Positions 32,307-40,718 of a stretch of DNA of 56,049 nucleotides are shown one piece after another; positions within the stretch are counted from its first letter, which is position 1, and the number at the start of each line of letters is the position of its first letter. Source of the stretch: JAVBOW01 sp031550125 (GTDB taxonomy: Bacteria; Bacteroidota; Bacteroidia; Bacteroidales; Rikenellaceae); contig JAVBOW010000007.1 in assembly GCA_031550125.1 (NCBI GenBank), positions 1-56,049 of the forward strand. Reading direction: 5' to 3'. Under the pieces are notes generated by a model, which saw only the letters and a program-made list of their open reading frames with translations, made no database searches and had not been told where the DNA came from. The translations under genes were made by a program, and so were the position numbers.

Positions 32307-34523
32307 ATGAAAAAAAGGACGAAGAGCCTGGCAATATGGCTGTCGATAGCGGTCGCATTGGCGGCGGCCGTGCTGCTTTCAGTATCGCCGGCGGCCAAAT
32401 ATTATATCAACGCCCACGGCGAAGACCTTATAGGGCGAAGGGTCAATATAGAAAAGCTGAGCATTAACCTGCTCAACACGAGCGTGTCGGCCGGAGGGAT
32501 AACCGTTTACGAGGCCGGATCGGACTCGGTGTTCTTTACTTGCGGCCGTTTCAGCACGCGCCTGAGGCTATTCCCGTTGTTACGCGAGAGATTCATCATA
32601 TCGCGTATAGCGGTGGACGAGGCCTCGGTGAATATCATCCAGCAGGGCGACCGCTTCAATTTCGACGACATGATAGAGCGTTTCGCCGGAGACTCCACCG
32701 AATCGGCGGAACCCGGCTCCTGGGATATCGGCATATACAACATCCACCTTGGCCACTCGCACATTTTCTACCGCGACCTGGCCGTAGGCAGCCGATGGGA
32801 TATGAGGCACATATCGGTGGACGTTCCCGGGTTCTACCTGAGCAGCCAAAGCACCGACGTGGGCCTGCAACTCGACTTCCCCGAAGGAGGGTCGCTGGCC
32901 TCGAAGATAGAATACGACTATGCCGAAGGAACTTACGACATCACACTTAACCTGCGTGATTTCGCCATAGACGGACTTCTGCCCTACTTCCGCCAATATA
33001 TGAACGTTTCGGGCCTGAAGGGATTGCTGGGCGGCCAGGTACGCATAACGGGCGACACGCAACACGTAATGGAATTCAACGTAAGCGGCAGCGGTTACCT
33101 GAAAGACTTTGCGCTCATGGACGACAACGGGCGCGAGGTGGTGTCGGCCGACAGCGCGTCCACCGTGATAGACAACATCAATTACGGAAAAGCCGAATAC
33201 CTGTTGAGCGACGTCACGGTGTGCGGATTGAAAAGCCACGTGGAAATATACGCCGACAGCACTAACTGTTTCTCAAACCTGATGAAACCCTCCTCCGGAG
33301 AGCCTGACGAGACGCAATATAAAGTGGAGATAACCCGTTTGGCGCTCAAAGAAGGGCGGTTGCTCGTTACGGACAACTGTCCGCACGAGCAGTTCTGCTA
33401 CGCCGTAGGCCCGGTGGAGATAGAGGGCAAAGAGATCGGACTCGACCGCCACTGTTCGATAACCGCGCGCGCCACCTTGCAGGGATCCGGATCGGCGCAC
33501 ATACATTGGACGGGCAACCCGTCGGACATGAGCAACCACAACGTGACCATAGAGCTGCGCAACGTCGACATGACGCATTTTTCGCCATACACCATGTCGA
33601 TGTTCGGGTATCCGTTCGCCCACGGCACGCTATCATACTCCGGGCAGAACGTCATACGGAACAACAAACTGCAAGGAACCAACCACATAGATATACACAA
33701 CCCGAAACTGGACAGGAAACGCAAGGATATAACGCCGCAGTATAAGGTTCCGCTGCGCACCGGGGTGTACGTACTCACAGACCGCACGGGACGCATGAAA
33801 ATGGATGTGCCGGTGTCGGGCGACGTCGACTCGCCGCAATTCTCCTACGGAAAGATCATCACGTCGGCTATCGTAAACACGCTGGTTAAGGTGGTGCTGT
33901 CGCCGGCGAAATACATCGCCGAATCCATGGGACTCGACGCGGGACAGCTCGAATATATAGACGTCGATCCGGCGCAGGGCGGTTTCACCTCCGAGCAATA
34001 CGACAAATTCGCGCAGCTGTGCAACATGGTGCGCCAGAAGCCCGAGCTGTGCCTGTCGCTCACCCATCGCCTCAACTTAAAGGAGGCGCTGCCGAAAGAG
34101 TCGCTCGCCGAACTCAAACGCGCCTATTACCGCCGCGCCAACCCGGCCAAGGCCGACATGCCGCTCGAGATGCTCGACCAGGAAGCCGCCCTCGCCACGG
34201 ATGCCAAGTCGAAGGCGCTGACCGCATTCGCCGACTCGATGCTGGTTTCGGCCGGCAAACCCGTGAAAGGCGACATAACGGCAAAATCGCAATCGCTGTT
34301 CGCCGAAGCCGCACGGCAGAAACTAATGGACAGGGCCGCCGCACGCAACGCCCTGCTGCGTTCGCACCTGACCGCAAAAATGAATATGGCCGACAGCATG
34401 CTCGCCATAACTCTCGTCCCGCCCGATTCGATGGCGGCATACAAAGGCCGGCACTGCTACGCCGTGGGCCTTACAATGAGAGGCGACGCAGCATACTCCG
34501 GCCCCGCCCCGGAAGAGGATTAG
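32307..34523 (+). CDS. AsmA-like/DUF748 envelope protein
   Basis: A 738-residue protein with a single N-terminal membrane anchor (LAIWLSIAVALAAAVLLSV, ~7-26), followed by YINAHGEDLIGRRVNIEKLSIN, the opening of AsmA-like/DUF748 proteins. Beta-rich repeats follow (e.g. ISRIAVDEASVNIIQQGDRFNFDDM), then an alpha-helical, Lys/Ala-rich C-terminal tail (~590-738). AsmA-like proteins span the periplasm and are implicated in lipid transport or envelope assembly; a specific function is not known. The start at 32307 gives a proper signal anchor; a longer ORF from 32265 overlaps the -7 box. Confidence 0.8.
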   Translation: MKKRTKSLAIWLSIAVALAAAVLLSVSPAAKYYINAHGEDLIGRRVNIEKLSINLLNTSVSAGGITVYEAGSDSVFFTCGRFSTRLRLFPLLRERFIISRIAVDEASVNIIQQGDRFNFDDMIERFAGDSTESAEPGSWDIGIYNIHLGHSHIFYRDLAVGSRWDMRHISVDVPGFYLSSQSTDVGLQLDFPEGGSLASKIEYDYAEGTYDITLNLRDFAIDGLLPYFRQYMNVSGLKGLLGGQVRITGDTQHVMEFNVSGSGYLKDFALMDDNGREVVSADSASTVIDNINYGKAEYLLSDVTVCGLKSHVEIYADSTNCFSNLMKPSSGEPDETQYKVEITRLALKEGRLLVTDNCPHEQFCYAVGPVEIEGKEIGLDRHCSITARATLQGSGSAHIHWTGNPSDMSNHNVTIELRNVDMTHFSPYTMSMFGYPFAHGTLSYSGQNVIRNNKLQGTNHIDIHNPKLDRKRKDITPQYKVPLRTGVYVLTDRTGRMKMDVPVSGDVDSPQFSYGKIITSAIVNTLVKVVLSPAKYIAESMGLDAGQLEYIDVDPAQGGFTSEQYDKFAQLCNMVRQKPELCLSLTHRLNLKEALPKESLAELKRAYYRRANPAKADMPLEMLDQEAALATDAKSKALTAFADSMLVSAGKPVKGDITAKSQSLFAEAARQKLMDRAAARNALLRSHLTAKMNMADSMLAITLVPPDSMAAYKGRHCYAVGLTMRGDAAYSGPAPEED

Positions 34524-34587
34524 AGGGGTCGGAGCGCGTACCACTCCGTGGATCACGATTCCGGTCGACGACCTGTCCTCCATACCC

Positions 34588-34647
34588 ATCCCGTAAACGC
34601 CAGCGGGGAGCCGATCGAATCAGGCTCCCCGCTGGCGTTTACGGGAT
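34588..34647. terminator. Perfect 25-bp inverted repeat between convergent genes
   Basis: Arms 34588-34612 and 34623-34647 are perfect complements with a 10-base loop (GATCGAATCA), ending 4 bp from the udk stop. There is no T-run, but the position between convergent genes suggests bidirectional termination. The perfection and length exceed a typical terminator. Confidence 0.7.
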
Positions 34648-34651
34648 ATGA

Positions 34652-35284
34652 TCACCGTTTGGCGTTTATGGCGCTTTTTATATTCTCTATCAGCATCGTC
34701 ACGGCCACCGAATTGAACCCTCCCTCGGGAATGATCACGTCGGCGTAGCGTTTCGACGGTTCCACGAACTCGTCGTGCATGGGTTTTACTGTGTTGACGT
34801 ACTGTTCTATCACCGATTCCATGGAACGGCCCCTCTCCTGCACGTCGCGCAGCATACGGCGCGAAAGGCGAAGGTCGGCGTCGGTGTCGACGTAAACCTT
34901 CATATCCATAAGGTCGCGCAGCTCTTTGTTCTCAAAGATCAGTATGCCGTCTATTATCAACACCTTGGAGGGCATGACCCGCACAGTTTCGGGAAGGCGG
35001 TTATGTTCCACGAAAGAGTATACGGGCCTCTGCACGGGTACGCCGTCACGCAGGGCCTTGATGTGCTGCACCATCATGTCGGTGTCGAACGACTGCGGAT
35101 GGTCGTAGTTCAGGCCGCAGCGCTCCTCGTAGGAGAGGTTGTCGTAACCTTTATAATAGTAGTCGTGGCAGAGGGTGGTTACGTCGTCGGCCACAAAAGC
35201 CTCCTGCAATTTGCGTACGAGGGTGCTTTTGCCCGAGCCGGTGCCTCCGGCCACGCCGATTATGGTTACCTGATGCTGATACAT
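34652..35284 (-). CDS. udk: Uridine kinase
   Basis: A 210-residue P-loop kinase with Walker A GVAGGTGSGKSTL, HDYYYKGYDNLSYEERCGLNYDHPQSFD (substrate site), and LIIDGILIFENKELRDLMDMKVYVDTDADLRLSRRMLRD (lid). It phosphorylates uridine and cytidine for nucleotide salvage. It begins 4 bp after the gyrB stop, so it is likely co-transcribed with gyrB. Confidence 0.95.
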   Translation of the reverse strand: MYQHQVTIIGVAGGTGSGKSTLVRKLQEAFVADDVTTLCHDYYYKGYDNLSYEERCGLNYDHPQSFDTDMMVQHIKALRDGVPVQRPVYSFVEHNRLPETVRVMPSKVLIIDGILIFENKELRDLMDMKVYVDTDADLRLSRRMLRDVQERGRSMESVIEQYVNTVKPMHDEFVEPSKRYADVIIPEGGFNSVAVTMLIENIKSAINAKR

Positions 35285-35288
35285 GGCG

Positions 35289-37253
35289 TTATGCGTCTAT
35301 ATTTGCGTATTTGGCGTGTTTCTCGATAAATTCGCGGCGGGGCGGCACCTCGTCGCCCATGAGCATCGAGAAAATGCGATCGGCCTCGGCGGCGCTCTCT
35401 ATGGTTATCTGGCGAAGGATGCGGTTGCCCGGATTCATCGTCGTGTCCCACAACTGTTCGGCGTTCATCTCGCCGAGACCTTTGTAGCGCTGTGTGTGCA
35501 GCCCCTTGGAGCCGAATTCCTCTATCGCGGCGTCGCGCTCGTCGTCGTTCCAGCAGTAGCGCTCCTGTTTGCCTTTGCGTACCAGGTAAAGGGGCGGCGT
35601 GGCTATGTATACGTGGCCGTTCTGCACGAGCGGATTCATATAACGGAAGAAGAACGTGAGCATCAATGTGGCGATGTGACTTCCGTCCACGTCGGCATCG
35701 GTCATTATTATTATTTTGCCGTAACGCAGTTTGGCCAGGTTCAGGGCTTTACTGTCCTCCTCCGTGCCTATCGACACGCCCAGGGCGGTGAATATGTTCT
35801 TTATCTCCTCGTTATCGAAGATCTTGTGGTCCATGGCCTTCTCCACGTTCAGTATCTTACCCCTGAGCGGCATTATGGCCTGGAAGACACGGTCGCGGCC
35901 CTGCTTGGCGGTGCCGCCTGCGGAATCTCCCTCGACGAAGAATATCTCGGTTATCTCGCGATCCCTCGACGAGCAGTCGGCCAGCTTGCCCGGCAGGCCC
36001 GACCCCGACAACACCGTCTTGCGCTGCACCAGTTCGCGCGCCTTGCGGGCGGCGTGGCGGGCGGTGGCGGCAAGGATAACTTTGTCGACTATGGTGCGGG
36101 CGTCGCGCGGATTCTCCTCCAGATAGTTGGACAGGGCCTGGGAGATGGCCTGGTCTACGGCGGCGGAAACCTCGCCGTTACCCAGCTTGGTTTTTGTCTG
36201 GCCTTCGAATTGCGGTTCGGCGACCTTGACAGAGATGATGGCCGTAAGGCCCTCGCGGAAGTCGTCTCCGTTGATCTCGAATTTCAACTTGGAGAGCATG
36301 CCCGAATCCTCGGCGTATTTCTTCAGGGTACGCGTAAGGGCGCGGCGGAAACCGGTGAGGTGGGTGCCGCCCTCTATGGTGTTGATGTTATTAACGTAGG
36401 AGTGTACGTTTTCCGAGAAACTGGTGTTATACTGCATGGCAACCTCCACGGGGACTCCCTCTTTTTCCGTGTCGATATATATCACATTCTCTATCAGCGG
36501 CTCACGGTTGGCGTCGAGAAACTTTACGAACTCCTTTAACCCTTCTTCGGAATGATACTCCTCGTGTACTGGCTGGCCGTCTTCGCCGTTTTCGCGCATG
36601 TCGGTCAGGTGGAGCCTCACCCCTTTGTTAAGGTATGCCAGCTCGCGCAGGCGCGAGGAGAGTATCTCGAAACTGTACTCGGTGGTGGTGAATATCTGAG
36701 GGTCGGGATGGAAAGTTATGATCGTACCCGAGTCTGCGGCCTCGCCCACCGTCTCCACAGGGGTCTGCGGCGCGCCGCGGCTGTAGCGCTGGCGGTAGAC
36801 CTTGCCGCCCTTGTGTACCTCGGCCACAAGAAGGTCGGAAAGGGCGTTGACGCAGGATACGCCCACGCCGTGAAGGCCGCCCGAGACCTTGTAGCTGTCC
36901 TTGTCGAACTTGCCTCCGGCGTGCAGCACGGTGAGTACGACTTCGAGCGCCGATTTGTTCTCTTTTTCGTGCCAGTCGATAGGTATGCCCCGGCCGTTGT
37001 CCTTTACGCTTATGGAGTTGTCGGCGTTTATATAAACGTCTATGTCCGTGCAATATCCGGCCAACGCCTCGTCGATGGAGTTGTCCACCACCTCATAGAC
37101 CAGGTGGTGCAGACCCTTGACGCCGATATCGCCGATATACATGGCCGGACGTTTACGGACGGCCTCCAGGCCCTCGAGGACCTGGATGCTCGACGCGGAA
37201 TATTCTTCGTTGCCTGCGGCCGCGGCCGCGCCTTGAACTTTCTCGTTTTCCAA
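35289..37253 (-). CDS. gyrB: DNA gyrase subunit B, TTG start
   Basis: A 654-residue type II topoisomerase B subunit: GHKL ATPase (VYEVVDNSIDEALAGY, DNGRGIPIDWHE, GGLHGVGVSCVNAL), transducer, and TOPRIM (FVEGDSAGGTAKQGRDR, IMTDADVDGSHIATL), ending with the QRYKGLGEMNAEQLW C-terminal block. It forms gyrase with GyrA and introduces negative supercoils. Upstream, the frame meets a stop 15 bp before the TTG at 37253 and the first internal ATG would remove part of the ATPase domain, so TTG is the only sensible start. ParE is an alternative label, but GyrB fits better. Confidence 0.92.
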   Translation of the reverse strand: MENEKVQGAAAAAGNEEYSASSIQVLEGLEAVRKRPAMYIGDIGVKGLHHLVYEVVDNSIDEALAGYCTDIDVYINADNSISVKDNGRGIPIDWHEKENKSALEVVLTVLHAGGKFDKDSYKVSGGLHGVGVSCVNALSDLLVAEVHKGGKVYRQRYSRGAPQTPVETVGEAADSGTIITFHPDPQIFTTTEYSFEILSSRLRELAYLNKGVRLHLTDMRENGEDGQPVHEEYHSEEGLKEFVKFLDANREPLIENVIYIDTEKEGVPVEVAMQYNTSFSENVHSYVNNINTIEGGTHLTGFRRALTRTLKKYAEDSGMLSKLKFEINGDDFREGLTAIISVKVAEPQFEGQTKTKLGNGEVSAAVDQAISQALSNYLEENPRDARTIVDKVILAATARHAARKARELVQRKTVLSGSGLPGKLADCSSRDREITEIFFVEGDSAGGTAKQGRDRVFQAIMPLRGKILNVEKAMDHKIFDNEEIKNIFTALGVSIGTEEDSKALNLAKLRYGKIIIMTDADVDGSHIATLMLTFFFRYMNPLVQNGHVYIATPPLYLVRKGKQERYCWNDDERDAAIEEFGSKGLHTQRYKGLGEMNAEQLWDTTMNPGNRILRQITIESAAEADRIFSMLMGDEVPPRREFIEKHAKYANIDA

Positions 37254-37279
37254 AACTTCTTTACTTTAAAAATACCTGT

Positions 37280-37310
37280 CAAAAATAACTGTTTCCGGCC
37301 TAAATTCCAA
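37280..37310 (-). promoter_or_regulatory. Promoter of gyrB-udk
   Basis: Minus-strand TATTTTTG (37287-37280) fits TAnnTTTG, with a TTGG (37310-37307) 19 bp upstream as -33. It overlaps the end of the FtsE-like gene, giving gyrB its own start of transcription 26 bp before the TTG. Confidence 0.6.
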
Positions 37311-38736
37311 GTTTCGACCGTATATCTATCTGCTCTATCCTCCCGTTGGCGAAACGTACCGTACGGCCCGGGTAGAACTGGATGTTGGCTATGTTATGGG
37401 TGGACATCACTATGGAGCAACCCGTGGCGACGATATCGCGGAAGAGGCTCATGACCTCTTCGGCCGCGCCCGGATCGAGGTTGCCGGTGGGTTCGTCGGC
37501 AAGTATCACGCGCGGATTGTTTATCAGCGCGCGGGCTATGGCGAGGCGCTGCTGCTCGCCCCCGGAGAGTTCGAAAGGCATCTTATACTCCTTGTTGACG
37601 AGGCCAACCATGCCCAGGACGTCCTCTATGCGTTTGCGCATCAGGCGCTCGTCCGTCCAGCCCGTCGCGCTCATCACGTAGTGCAGGTTGTTGAACACGT
37701 TGCGGTCGGTGAGGAGTTGGTAATCCTGGAACACCACCCCAAGCTTGCGGCGCAGGCGTGGAATATCGCGGCGGCGCAGCTTGCGCAGGTCGTAACCCAC
37801 AACCTCGCCATGACCCTCATAGAGGGGTATCTCGGCGTATAGCATCTTGAGCAACGTACTCTTACCGCTTCCCACCTTTCCTATCAGGTATATCATTTCA
37901 CCCTCCCCCACCTCGAAATCGACGCCGGAAAGCACCAGTTCCTCGCCGCGACGGCGCTGGGGATGGCCTCCGGAGGTAAAGCCGCGAGCATGGTAGAGCG
38001 ACACGCCCCTGAGGCTTATCACATTTCGCCTTTCGCTCACCGCAGGGCTTTCGTAAGGCTCCGGCGAGAGCAGCGCCCCCATGTCTACCGCATCAAGCGG
38101 CCTTGCGACGGACGGCTGCCCGGCTTCGGGTTCGATCTCGGCATCCGACTCCGGCCATGACGCCGCGAACCGTTGCTCCTGCTCCGATTCGAATTCGGAC
38201 TCCGGGTCGGATTCCTGTCCGTACGGCGCACCGGGCATCTCTTCGACGAATTCCTCCATTATGATCATTCCGGCAGCTTCCGTCTCCGCGTCGCTATCTT
38301 CGGCGGCATGTATCGTATCTTCCTCCGCATTTCCCTCGGGAGCGAACTCCGCGACGGGCGCAGTTTCCACGGCGATCTCGGGCGCAGCATACTCCTCCGG
38401 CGAAAACGCGGCGTCAAGCGGCCGCTCCCCGGCCTGAGGTTCTGCGAACGAGGCTGGTTCCGCCTCTGCGGCGGCCATATCCACGAATTCGAAAGGAAGC
38501 GCCTCGGACAACTCTCCGTCATGCGGCCCGGAGCGCTGCTCCGGCTCTACGGCAGCCGTTCCTGACGCTCCGCCAACGGCCTGCGCGGCGGCGTCGGAAA
38601 CCCCGGCCTCCGCCCCGTCCACGACCTCCATCCTTCTCCACAGCGGGGCCTCCCCGCGGGCGGCGGCGAACAAATCCTCCGTACGCCGGCCTACCTCATC
38701 TGCAAATAGTTGGAGCTTTTTACCGTCACCTTCCAT
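37300..38736 (-). CDS. FtsE-like ABC ATPase with long acidic N-terminal extension
   Basis: A 478-residue protein. The last ~241 residues are a complete FtsE-type ABC ATPase: Walker A GKVGSGKST, Q-loop VVFQDYQLLTDRNV, signature LSGGEQQRLAIARAL, Walker B VILADEPTGNLD, H-loop MSTHNIANI. Residues 1-237 are absent from normal FtsE (about 220-230 in all). A short N-terminal helix (MEGDGKKLQLFADEVGRRTEDLF) leads into an Asp/Glu/Ala/Pro-rich, probably disordered segment. The frame is open and codon use is consistent throughout. FtsE works with membrane protein FtsX in division and peptidoglycan hydrolase control; no ftsX lies nearby. A divergent promoter precedes it. Confidence 0.88.
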   Translation of the reverse strand: MEGDGKKLQLFADEVGRRTEDLFAAARGEAPLWRRMEVVDGAEAGVSDAAAQAVGGASGTAAVEPEQRSGPHDGELSEALPFEFVDMAAAEAEPASFAEPQAGERPLDAAFSPEEYAAPEIAVETAPVAEFAPEGNAEEDTIHAAEDSDAETEAAGMIIMEEFVEEMPGAPYGQESDPESEFESEQEQRFAASWPESDAEIEPEAGQPSVARPLDAVDMGALLSPEPYESPAVSERRNVISLRGVSLYHARGFTSGGHPQRRRGEELVLSGVDFEVGEGEMIYLIGKVGSGKSTLLKMLYAEIPLYEGHGEVVGYDLRKLRRRDIPRLRRKLGVVFQDYQLLTDRNVFNNLHYVMSATGWTDERLMRKRIEDVLGMVGLVNKEYKMPFELSGGEQQRLAIARALINNPRVILADEPTGNLDPGAAEEVMSLFRDIVATGCSIVMSTHNIANIQFYPGRTVRFANGRIEQIDIRSKLGI

Positions 38737-38757
38737 AAAGTCGATAATTTTAACTGT

Positions 38758-38765
38758 CAAAGATA
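38758..38765 (-). promoter_or_regulatory. -7 element of the FtsE-like gene
   Basis: Minus-strand TATCTTTG fits TAnnTTTG and lies 21 bp before the ATG at 38736; it supports that start over the upstream in-frame ATG at 38769. Confidence 0.55.
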
Positions 38766-38809
38766 GCAAAAATAAGCGAACGGCCCTTAATAATCCGGAT
38801 ATTTTTCAT

Positions 38810-38817
38810 TACATTTG
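38810..38817 (+). promoter_or_regulatory. -7 element of the enolase-superfamily gene
   Basis: TACATTTG fits TAnnTTTG, 20 bp before the ATG at 38838. Confidence 0.55.
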
Positions 38818-38837
38818 GGAAACTTAATCCATGTATT

Positions 38838-40007
38838 ATGAAAAAAATCTTATTCGCGTTTGCAGGCGCATTGCTATGTTGCGGAACCATGGCCGCAGGA
38901 CGTTACGCCAAACAGCTCTCCGCGCACAAGATAGACACCGTATATGCGGTGAAAGCCACGCTTAATTACCCGCGCCAGGTGGGCAAAAACTCCCACAGGG
39001 ACGTACACGGCATGGGTAACACGGTTAATATATGGGTGGTCCGCACCGACCGCGGTGCGCAGGGCATAGGCATGGGACCGGGAGGAGGCAGGGACGACGC
39101 GGTCAGGAGGCTGGCGGCGCTCAAAGGCAAGGCGGTAGGCGAGATCTTCTCCGTGGAGGACGGAGTATCCGACGGGACGGCCAAAGGCCTCGACATGGCG
39201 CTCTACGACCTTACCGGAGTGATAACCGGCAAGCGCGTGTGCGAGTTATGGGGAAAGCCTGCCGAAAAACGGGTCAAGATATACTCGGGCATGATCTATA
39301 TGGACGACCTCGAAAAACCCACAGCCCGGGAGGGGATTGCCGCCGTCATGGAGAACTGTAAATGGGATTACGATTACGGCTACCGCCAATTCAAGCTCAA
39401 GATAGGCCGCTCGTACAAGTGGATGCCGCACGACGAGGGTCTGCAACGCGACATAGAGATAACGCGCCTCATAGCGCGGAACTTTCCCGACGTCGACATA
39501 CTGGTCGACATGAACGACGGTTACACGTTCGACGACCTGACAGCATACCTCACCGCCCTGGAAGGCATACCCGTATGGTGGATCGAGGAGCCTTTCCAGG
39601 AGAGTACGTCAGGATTCGCCCGCCTGCGCGCATGGCTCGACGCCAACGGCCGCAGCCAAACCTTGCTGGCCGACGGCGAGGTGAGGCCCGACATAGACTC
39701 GCTGCTGGCGATGGGACGCGCCGGAGCGCTCGAAGTGGTCCTGCCAGACATCATGGACTACGGATTCGCCAAATGGGTGAAGCTGATGCCCCGGCTGAAG
39801 GAAGCCGGCCTGTCGGCCTCGCCGCACAACTGGGGCAACCTGCTCAAGACGTTCTACACGGCGCACCTGGCGCTGGCTTTTGGCGGCGTATGTACAATAG
39901 AGGGAGTGACTTGCACCTCCGACCAACTCGATTTCGGCGGCACGTACATCAAGGACGGATATTTTATTCCCTCTTCGCGGCCCGGATTTGGGATTACGCT
40001 GAAATAA
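38838..40007 (+). CDS. Exported enolase-superfamily (mandelate racemase/MLE) enzyme
   Basis: A 389-residue protein with an N-terminal signal (MKKILFAFAGALLCCGTMAAG). The barrel motifs are FKLKIG (K-x-K), DILVDMNDG, WIEEPFQ, LADGEVRPD and SPHNWGNLL, giving the Asp-Glu-Glu metal site and a catalytic Lys/His pair as in the mandelate racemase subgroup. These enzymes abstract a proton next to a carboxylate in sugar acids or related compounds. An exported member is uncommon; it may act on a glycan-derived acid sugar in the periplasm. The substrate is unknown. It is monocistronic, followed by tmRNA whose -33 box lies in its last codons. Confidence 0.88.
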   Translation: MKKILFAFAGALLCCGTMAAGRYAKQLSAHKIDTVYAVKATLNYPRQVGKNSHRDVHGMGNTVNIWVVRTDRGAQGIGMGPGGGRDDAVRRLAALKGKAVGEIFSVEDGVSDGTAKGLDMALYDLTGVITGKRVCELWGKPAEKRVKIYSGMIYMDDLEKPTAREGIAAVMENCKWDYDYGYRQFKLKIGRSYKWMPHDEGLQRDIEITRLIARNFPDVDILVDMNDGYTFDDLTAYLTALEGIPVWWIEEPFQESTSGFARLRAWLDANGRSQTLLADGEVRPDIDSLLAMGRAGALEVVLPDIMDYGFAKWVKLMPRLKEAGLSASPHNWGNLLKTFYTAHLALAFGGVCTIEGVTCTSDQLDFGGTYIKDGYFIPSSRPGFGITLK

Positions 40008-40019
40008 TTGCTATCTTTG
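39987..40019 (+). promoter_or_regulatory. Promoter of tmRNA
   Basis: TTTG (39987-39990), 21 bp, then TATCTTTG (40012-40019). The -33 lies inside the end of the preceding gene. A short precursor 5' leader to 40051 would be removed by RNase P. Confidence 0.65.
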
Positions 40020-40050
40020 CCGCGTTATATTCATGCCAGGATCGCAAAAC

Positions 40051-40461
40051 GGGGGTGACCGGTTTTGACAGCAGGCAGAATTTGACGGTAAGCACGCCGG
40101 ACGTTGTGAGGAGGTGTCCGTAAAAGTGAACTCTCAAAAAACAAATGGCAATAATAGCTATCAACTCGCTGCTTAATTTTACCGTGTAAAATTGCTTAAT
40201 CCGATGGGCGCAAGGTCGCCGTACGGACGAGTATCCGGGAAGAGGCGTCCCGCCCTTTGACGCCGAATCGTTTTCGCGGGTATCATCAATGAAGGGATGG
40301 CTCCGGCGGCGTGTCCGGGTAACCGGGGCGAGATTTACGGACTGCGGCGTGCGGTGGGCCGCTTACAGCCAGCCGCGCGCAAGAGGATCAATCGTAAGCT
40401 AAGCGTGTAGAAAGCTCTCGGGTTCCTTGTTTGGACGAGGGTTCGACTCCCTCCACCTCCA
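40051..40461 (+). ncRNA. ssrA: tmRNA
   Basis: The 5' end GGGGGTGACCGGTTTTGACA and 3' end GGTTCGACTCCCTCCACCTCC form the tRNA-like domain (acceptor GGGGGTG with CACCTCC, discriminator A; CCA not encoded). The reading frame at 40147-40176 encodes the proteolysis tag GNNSYQLAA, then TAA, starting at a GGC resume codon, as in other Bacteroidetes tags beginning with G and ending LAA. tmRNA rescues stalled ribosomes with SmpB, which is not in this window. Confidence 0.95.
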
Positions 40462-40462
40462 C

Positions 40463-40498
40463 AAAAAAATCCCGCTTCCGTGGAAGCGGGATTTTTTT
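40463..40498 (+). terminator. Terminator of tmRNA
   Basis: AAAAAAATCCCGCTTCC and its complement with a two-base centre, ending ATTTTTTT; a symmetric, strong rho-independent terminator directly after the tmRNA. Confidence 0.92.
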
Positions 40499-40514
40499 GT
40501 GATCAGTATAAAAG

Positions 40515-40711
40515 ACAGGTTGGCGTTCAGATGCGCGTCAAAATCAAGCGCTGCGCCCTACGGTAACGGCGCTGTGCATAACGTGCGTCAGGTTTCGCTT
40601 ATCGTTTGAGTTTCAAACCGAAGCGGACTGGAGTCCGTGAGGATTTGTGATGAGAAGGATAAGCGAAAGATAACGTGCGATATGCGTGGCCAACACATAA
40701 TTAAGGCCGAC
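40515..40711. repeat. Dispersed intergenic repeat, copy B (about 197 bp)
   Basis: Homologous to 22587-22782 in the same overall orientation. Its hairpin core (CGGACTGGAGTCCG, 40624-40637, followed by TGAGGATTT) is the reverse complement of the core in copy A (AAATCCTCA followed by CGGACTTAAGTCCG). It fills the space between the tmRNA terminator and the end of sulfatase 2. Confidence 0.8.
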
Positions 40712-40718
40712 CCATACT

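Noticed and set aside
35283..36539. 418-codon plus-strand open frame
   Set aside because: Shadow of gyrB.
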